Shown here one piece after another: positions 59,216 to 64,000 of a stretch of 64,000 nucleotides of DNA; within the stretch, counting starts at the first letter, position 1; every line of letters starts with the position of its first letter. The notes beneath the pieces were generated by a model that was given only the letters and a program-made list of their open reading frames with translations, was not told the origin of the DNA and searched no databases. This stretch comes from Treponema sp. (GTDB lineage: Bacteria > Spirochaetota > Spirochaetia > Treponematales > Treponemataceae), in assembly GCA_017935745.1 (NCBI GenBank), contig JAGBGX010000002.1, forward strand, positions 124,001 through 188,000. The letters are read 5' to 3'. Both the position numbers and the translations under genes were made by a program.

Positions 59216-61930
59216 TTACAGTTCCGCCGCTGAAATCGACTTGACCGTGTAGTCGTACTTGTGGCCGTTTATTGTGAACGACCGCTGCTCTCCTTTCCTC
59301 ATGTCAAGCAGGCTGTTTCCGAGCGGGGAAAGGTACGAGATGATTCCTTCGTCCGCATTCGATTCCCACGGCCCCAGGATTGTGTAGACATCCTCCTTGT
59401 TTTCCAGATTGTTCTGGAGCGTGACCTTTGTCCCGAACGAAACAAGCGAGGCTGCGGCCGTTGTCGGATCAAACACGACTGCGCGGACAAGCTCTTCCTT
59501 GAGCCGTGAAAGCTGGGCGTTAAGCCTGTGCTGGGCTTCCTTTGCGGCCTGATACTCGGCGTTTTCCTTAAGGTCGCCTTTTTCGCGGGCCTCGCTGACT
59601 TCAGCCGCAATTTTCGGCAGCTGCACTTTTTCAATGTCCTCGGCAAGCGCCCTCTTGACTTCGAGCATTTTTGCAGTGACAAGCAGGCCCTTTGGAGCTT
59701 CCTGCTTGATTTCAGCCTCCTGGAACGTAAAGTCAGGGTATTTTCCGAGGATTCCGTTCCTGAGGATTGTCTTGTAGGTTGAGTCCAGGTCAGCGACATC
59801 ATTCACCATCGTGTACATTCTTGTGATGCTGTCAGGAGTGCTTGCGAGCATGTAGCTGAGCATCGGGTTTTCTGTTTCCCCGCCGGATTTCCGTGCAAAC
59901 AGAAGCGCTGTTGCCGCCTTGACAGTCTTTTTGTTTTCGACTGTGTTCACATGGTTGTTTATTTCGCGGAAGCAGACTGAAATGATGTTCACGAGCGTTA
60001 CAAGCTGCTTTTCTTCTGTAATGCCGGCGGCCTCAAACCAGCGTTCCTTTCTGCATTCATCAATAAGGTATACAACGGCATTCCTGTTGTTCCTGTAGTC
60101 ATTGAAGCTGTCCTGCACGAGGCGGACTGCCTTGTCTTCCTTTCCGGCTGAAACAAGCTCTGCAATCAGCTTTTTGTCAAGGACGGTAGGGAACAGGAAT
60201 ACATACTGCTCGTCCCAGTCCTGCAGCAGCTTTATGTTTGCGAGGAAAGCCTGCCTCAGGTGCGTGTTCCGTGAATCCTTGAGGTTCTGGTACATTTCCC
60301 GCGGATTTTCTATTTCGCTGTACAGCTGCGCGAATGTGAATTTCAGCGGGGACTCAAGAGCCGGAATGCTCCGCGAAATTTCCTGCACGACAAGATAGGA
60401 TGCCACAATCTGCTCATTGACAGAAGTGAACGCCTTGAGATAGCTTGAAAAATACGCGAACATCTCAGAGAACTGATCGTCAGACGGATCCTCGGTTTCT
60501 GCAAGGTAGCGCATGATGATGTCGATGCGCGGAAAGAATTCCTTGTCAGCCTTGAATTCGTTTGCAAGGCGCTCCTGCCTGCTCAGCTCCCTGTCGCGCA
60601 CCTGGTAAGAGCTGACATCGTTCAGGTTCACGCCGAACGCGGGATCGTCCTTCAGGATTTTCTGCGCCTTTGCGTGCCAGCTTGTCCATTCTCCCGGCGT
60701 AAGGATTGACGGAACGATTTCCGCCTTTATGCGCTTTTCATCGCAGTTGTTGCCGAAGCTCCGTATGATTGTCTTGAGCGTCCATGCGACTTCAGCCTTC
60801 ACCTTTTTTGCAAGCTCCTCGCGCCTGACTGTCTTCTTGTACACCCAGATATGCTCCCTTGAAAGCGGCTGGAGCGCGCTGACAGCCATCTTGAGTGACA
60901 TTGTGCGCACGCCTGTCTTCTTTCCGAAGTTGATGGTGAGCATGTCGCCTTCCACCTTGGAAATAATGCCGACTCCCCATGTCCTGTGGTACACATAGTT
61001 CTTTGCATCGAAGGCAATGTGCTTTTCAAAGTCGCTGATTGCCTCAAACACGTTTCTGAACGACTGGTTCAGGTTTGAAGACTTGATGTAATCGTCAAGA
61101 TGGGAATGATCCGCATATTTTCCGCGGAAGCACTCGGTGATTTCCTTGCGCGCCCATGCGTCCTTGCTGTCAATCTCCAGGATGATTTTCAGGATGCTGA
61201 TGGCGGTGTCCCATTTTGCCGTTTCCTTGTAGTATGAGTACAGCTCCTGCATAAGGATGACGGACTTGTCCTCGCTGATTGTCTTTGCAATTTTTCTCTG
61301 GACAAGCAGGAAGAAGTCAATCTCTTCAGGAATGTACGACACAAGCACGGACCACACAGCCTTTGCCGAGCTGATGTTCTTTGCCGCGACAAAGCGCAGG
61401 AGAGCCTTCTTGTAGTAATTGACTGCCGTTTCCCGGTTTCCCTGGGATTCGTAGCGCTCGGCAAGAACCTTGGCTATTTCAGCTTCCTCAAAGTCGAGCT
61501 TTACGATTTTTTCATACAGCTCCCACAGCCTGTCATCGTTTTCCGCCTTGTAGAATTCGGCAAGCTTGCGCAGCGCCAGCTTGTTCTGCGGATCGTCCTC
61601 GAGTATGGAGCTGCACAGGTATTCGACAAGGTTTTCCTTGTGGTTCTTTTCAAAGATGTCAAAGAGGGAAATCAAGGCGCTTGTGTCCACCGAGCCGGTG
61701 CGCATTGCAATCATGCCGGAAAGATACAGGGCGACAATGCTGTCCTTCGTATGCAGAAGCTGCTCGTCGCAGATGTCCTTTATTGCGTATTCACAGTTCT
61801 GGCTCTTGCAGTCGTTCAGAATATTCTCAAGATCTTCAAGGTTGTTCTTTGTGAAGTTTGTGATTCCCGCGCGCGTCCATGTTTCTGCCTTCAGCATTTC
61901 GCGGACAGAATTCTCAAGTTCTTCGGACAT
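59216..61930 (-). CDS. greA: Transcription elongation factor GreA with large helical N-terminal extension
   Basis: 904 residues. The last 160 or so form a complete GreA: coiled coil with EAREKGDLKENAEYQAAKEA (the Asp and Glu at the tip induce RNA cleavage) and the globular domain ending GHKYDYTVKSISAAEL. The first 740 residues are helical, probably TPR-like in part (LFDIFEKNHKENLVEYL, ETAVNYYKKALLRF), with a CarD/Tudor-like HIAFDAKNYVYHRTWGVGII segment near 320. This form is known from spirochaetes. I chose the ATG at 61930 (GGGAGC 8 nt upstream) over 61951. Confidence 0.93.
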   Translation of the reverse strand: MSEELENSVREMLKAETWTRAGITNFTKNNLEDLENILNDCKSQNCEYAIKDICDEQLLHTKDSIVALYLSGMIAMRTGSVDTSALISLFDIFEKNHKENLVEYLCSSILEDDPQNKLALRKLAEFYKAENDDRLWELYEKIVKLDFEEAEIAKVLAERYESQGNRETAVNYYKKALLRFVAAKNISSAKAVWSVLVSYIPEEIDFFLLVQRKIAKTISEDKSVILMQELYSYYKETAKWDTAISILKIILEIDSKDAWARKEITECFRGKYADHSHLDDYIKSSNLNQSFRNVFEAISDFEKHIAFDAKNYVYHRTWGVGIISKVEGDMLTINFGKKTGVRTMSLKMAVSALQPLSREHIWVYKKTVRREELAKKVKAEVAWTLKTIIRSFGNNCDEKRIKAEIVPSILTPGEWTSWHAKAQKILKDDPAFGVNLNDVSSYQVRDRELSRQERLANEFKADKEFFPRIDIIMRYLAETEDPSDDQFSEMFAYFSSYLKAFTSVNEQIVASYLVVQEISRSIPALESPLKFTFAQLYSEIENPREMYQNLKDSRNTHLRQAFLANIKLLQDWDEQYVFLFPTVLDKKLIAELVSAGKEDKAVRLVQDSFNDYRNNRNAVVYLIDECRKERWFEAAGITEEKQLVTLVNIISVCFREINNHVNTVENKKTVKAATALLFARKSGGETENPMLSYMLASTPDSITRMYTMVNDVADLDSTYKTILRNGILGKYPDFTFQEAEIKQEAPKGLLVTAKMLEVKRALAEDIEKVQLPKIAAEVSEAREKGDLKENAEYQAAKEAQHRLNAQLSRLKEELVRAVVFDPTTAAASLVSFGTKVTLQNNLENKEDVYTILGPWESNADEGIISYLSPLGNSLLDMRKGEQRSFTINGHKYDYTVKSISAAEL

Positions 61931-62050
61931 AATGTTAGCTCCCGTTGTCATATATATTTTTTGCGGAATGCTGAAATCAGCTGAATTCCGCAGGCAAAAT
62001 CAGTTCCAAGGCTGTGCTTCCGCCGGAAAATGCTTCAGCTTCCTGCCTGC

Positions 62051-62977
62051 TCATTTGTATAAGTCATGAATTTCAGGATCAAGAATTTTCATCTTGAGCA
62101 TGATTTCAGAAATGCTGCCGGACGCTTCCTTTGACAGGATATAGTGATCTATCAGCCAAAAGTACAGGTTCAAGAGCCGCGGCTTTATGATTTCCTTGCT
62201 GCTGCCCGGGTTCTTGATTTCACTTTCCTTCGCGAAAATTTCCTGCCTCAGCCGTATGACTTCCTGGGAGCGCAGGAGCCGCTTTACCGTGAAAACCCCG
62301 AAAAGCACGCCGTACACCGCCACCCATTCCTTCAGCGCAGGCTCCGGGTAGCCGAGTTCCTCCACTTTTTCTATCAAAACCCTGATAAGCGGGGAGTCCA
62401 GAAAAAAAAAGTCGATTTTTTCCGCATCGATGTAAAATGCTTCCCTGAAAAGCATCTTTGCATTTTTTGTTTCCCCGCAGAGGGCATAGCAGTCTGCCAT
62501 TTCTGCAATGACGGATGACTGTCCCGGCAGCGCAGCGTTTGCTTCTGTAAGCAGCCCGAGCGCAACTTCATACGAGCCGAGCTTTTTGTAGCACAGCCCT
62601 GTCTTGCGCAGAATTTCAGATCTGAGCCGGCTGTCCTTTTCATCAAGCGCCTTGCTGTATGATTCAAGCGCAAGGGAAAAAATGCCTTTCTTGAACGAAT
62701 AGACTGTCTTCTCGTGCTCCGGATCCTGTTTTCCGGCTACGAAAAGAAACTGCTTCCACTGGTTCAAAAGCGTCTCGCCCTGCTCAAAGTATGAAAAGCG
62801 CGGAAGCGAACTGAGGGTGGCAGTCCAGAATCCGCAGCACTTTATTGCAAACACAATGCCGTCATCATCCAAGTCTATGGTAAGCGCTTCCTTTAGCAAA
62901 TCTGATGCTTCTGAAATCCGGCAGGCTTCAATGAGCTTAAAGGCCTGACAGAGCGCATTATCCGACTGAATACCCAT
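62051..62977 (-). CDS. TPR-like cytoplasmic protein
   Basis: 308 residues, all-helical. TPR-like pairs are at about 85-175 (GIFSLALESYSKALDEKDSR, KLGSYEVALGLLTEANAALP, ADCYALCGETKNAKMLFREA). No signal peptide or catalytic motif. The -10 TATAAT ends 7 nt before the ATG and there is no ribosome site. It lies 73 nt upstream of greA in the same direction and may share its transcript. Confidence 0.75.
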   Translation of the reverse strand: MGIQSDNALCQAFKLIEACRISEASDLLKEALTIDLDDDGIVFAIKCCGFWTATLSSLPRFSYFEQGETLLNQWKQFLFVAGKQDPEHEKTVYSFKKGIFSLALESYSKALDEKDSRLRSEILRKTGLCYKKLGSYEVALGLLTEANAALPGQSSVIAEMADCYALCGETKNAKMLFREAFYIDAEKIDFFFLDSPLIRVLIEKVEELGYPEPALKEWVAVYGVLFGVFTVKRLLRSQEVIRLRQEIFAKESEIKNPGSSKEIIKPRLLNLYFWLIDHYILSKEASGSISEIMLKMKILDPEIHDLYK

Positions 62978-62984
62978 ACAAACT

Positions 62985-63012
62985 ATTATATGAATTTGAA
63001 AAATTTAGTCAA
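62985..63012 (-). promoter_or_regulatory. Promoter of the TPR gene (leaderless)
   Basis: Minus strand: -35 TTGACT (plus 63007-63012), 16-nt spacer, perfect -10 TATAAT (plus 62985-62990), 7 nt to the ATG at 62977. Confidence 0.8.
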
Positions 63013-63167
63013 TGAGAATTTTTATAAAAAACAAGCATTTTTTTATAATGATTTTCAATGTATTTGTCAAGTGTTTGTTCCGTGAATTTTGCAGTTTTTA
63101 TATGATTCCGCGCCTGTTTTTTTTGCTGCCGTCTGCCTGTGAACGGACTCGGCTTTTGGAAGTTCCC

Positions 63168-63196
63168 TTTACATACGGTGAAAATTTATTTATCAT
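63168..63196 (+). promoter_or_regulatory. Promoter of rpe, short or absent leader
   Basis: -35 TTTACA (63168-63173), 17-nt spacer, -10 TATCAT (63191-63196), 9 nt to the ATG at 63206. Only AGAAGAA separates them, so a Shine-Dalgarno role is doubtful. Confidence 0.65.
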
Positions 63197-63205
63197 AGAA
63201 GAATT

Positions 63206-63859
63206 ATGGAAAAAAGCAGTCAGTTTTCTAAGGAGTGCCGGTTTCTTGCTCCGTCGCTCTTGTCCGCGGATTTCGGGAGCCTGCATTCCGCCCTGAAGCT
63301 CATCGAGGAAAAAGGCGGTTCGTATGTCCATATCGATGTCATGGACGGCCATTTTGTGCCGCAGGTTTCATACGGGCAGCCGGTCATTGCATCGCTCAGG
63401 AAGCATTCCCGCCTGCCGTTTGATGTGCATCTCATGATTGAAAAGCCGGAATATTCGCTTGGGTCGTACATTGACGCAGGAGCTGATCTTGTCACATTCC
63501 ATATTGAAGCGACAGCCCACGCCAGCCGCTGCATTCAGCTGATACACGAAGCCGGGAAAAAGGCGGGGATTGCGCTGTGTCCGGCAACGCCTTTGAGCGC
63601 GGCTGAAGAGCTGCTCGGGCTTGCAGATCTTGTGCTTGTAATGACAGTGAACCCGGGGTGGGGCGGGCAGAAACTTATTCCTCATACTGTTGAAAAAGTC
63701 AGAAAACTTGCCGATATACAGAGAGAGAAGAACTTTACATATCTAATTTCTGTAGATGGCGGCATAAATCAGGAAACCCTGAAGGATGTCCTTGAAGCGG
63801 GAACAGATATTGTTGTTTCCGGCTCGTCATTTTTCAGGGGGAATTTGGAATGGAACTAA
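63206..63859 (+). CDS. rpe: Ribulose-phosphate 3-epimerase
   Basis: 217 residues, TIM barrel. Motifs: APSLLSADFGSL, YVHIDVMDGHFVPQVSYG with the metal His and catalytic Asp, FDVHLMIEKPE with the second His, VMTVNPGWGGQ and SVDGGINQETL with the second catalytic Asp. It interconverts ribulose 5-phosphate and xylulose 5-phosphate. Its stop overlaps the next start by 10 nt. Confidence 0.96.
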   Translation: MEKSSQFSKECRFLAPSLLSADFGSLHSALKLIEEKGGSYVHIDVMDGHFVPQVSYGQPVIASLRKHSRLPFDVHLMIEKPEYSLGSYIDAGADLVTFHIEATAHASRCIQLIHEAGKKAGIALCPATPLSAAEELLGLADLVLVMTVNPGWGGQKLIPHTVEKVRKLADIQREKNFTYLISVDGGINQETLKDVLEAGTDIVVSGSSFFRGNLEWN

Positions 63860-64000
63860 GGAAGCAATCTCTGATAAAAGCTGTTTGCGCGCTTGCTGCG
63901 GCCGTTTCGTGCGCCTTTGCCCGGGAAGGCAGTTCCGGCTCGCTTTCCGAGAGCTCGTATGTGCAGGGGCTTGCATGCTACCGCAACGGCGACTGGGCTG
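63850..64000 (+). CDS. Start of a secreted TPR-type protein (3'-truncated)
   Basis: The first 50 residues are visible before the window ends. A signal peptide (LIKAVCAAAAVSCAFA region, cleavage probably after CAFA) is followed by SSYVQGLACYRNGDWA, which starts like a TPR helix. Starts inside rpe, so it is translationally coupled to it. Confidence 0.6.
   Translation, partial: MELRKQSLIKAVCALAAAVSCAFAREGSSGSLSESSYVQGLACYRNGDWA

Overview
The window looks like a spirochaete chromosome, most probably a Treponema of the gut/rumen or oral type. The support is indirect: a roughly 900-residue GreA with a long helical N-terminal extension (a form known from Borrelia and Treponema), ThrH, FeoAAB, lipoprotein-rich sugar ABC importers and about 50% GC. 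The genus is an inference; no rRNA or marker gene in the window settles it. Nearly all the sequence is coding and most genes are ordinary metabolism; no phage, insertion sequence or CRISPR array was seen.

Layout. 1-4.1 kb: tail of a cyclase-type protein, a coiled-coil membrane protein, an RluB/RsuA pseudouridine synthase and fhs. 4.2-9.0 kb: thrH (minus), cimA, leuB, lysA. 9.1-14.0 kb: a sugar ABC importer behind a strong promoter with two LacI-type operators, followed by its probable LacI-family repressor. 14.0-17.3 kb: ferrous iron uptake (feoA, feoA, feoB and two small membrane proteins) behind a promoter overlapped by DtxR-like boxes. 17.4-20.6 kb: lysC, dapB and a LysM protein. 20.6-26.1 kb, minus: MATE exporter, DEDDh exonuclease, phosphohexomutase and a methyltransferase gene broken by an in-frame TAG. 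26.3-32.3 kb: ArfB-like hydrolase, thrA, a J-domain protein, map, icd. 32.3-39.5 kb: murI and a zinc-ribbon protein, a divergent pentapeptide/metallo-beta-lactamase-fold pair, a secreted HExxH protein, ilvH and a DAHP synthase-prephenate dehydratase fusion. 39.7-44.8 kb: a divergent sugar ABC importer plus a cellobiose 2-epimerase-type enzyme. 44.9-48.5 kb: tRNA-Val and gatCAB. 48.6-51.5 kb: a lipoprotein with a poly-G tract in its promoter, a candidate small RNA, an ACT protein and a WYL regulator. 51.5-57.5 kb: porin-like protein, LolA-like protein and RND exporter, divergent from an ArsR-family regulator. 57.5-64 kb: deoC, MBL-fold protein, GreA fusion, TPR protein, rpe and the start of a secreted protein.

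How the genes fit together. A large part of the aspartate, branched-chain and aromatic amino-acid pathways is present but scattered (lysC, thrA, dapB, lysA, thrH, cimA, leuB, ilvH, DAHPS-PDT). Two oligosaccharide importers have their own operators, and the operator of the second one recurs in front of the phosphohexomutase gene.

Most interesting signals. (1) An orphan transcription unit of about 118 nt at 49955-50107: a consensus promoter, a DtxR-like box placed exactly as in the feo promoter, a stem-loop whose loop is complementary to Shine-Dalgarno sequences, and a strong terminator. It looks like a metal-regulated small RNA. (2) A G8 tract filling half the -35/-10 spacer of a lipoprotein promoter, a classic phase-variation design. 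(3) At least ten genes whose -10 box lies 5-9 nt before the start codon and that have no Shine-Dalgarno, pointing to frequent leaderless transcription. (4) A methyltransferase gene interrupted by one amber codon, next to a duplicated copy of its own 3' end. (5) A 56-bp structured intergenic repeat in two opposite copies 24 kb apart.
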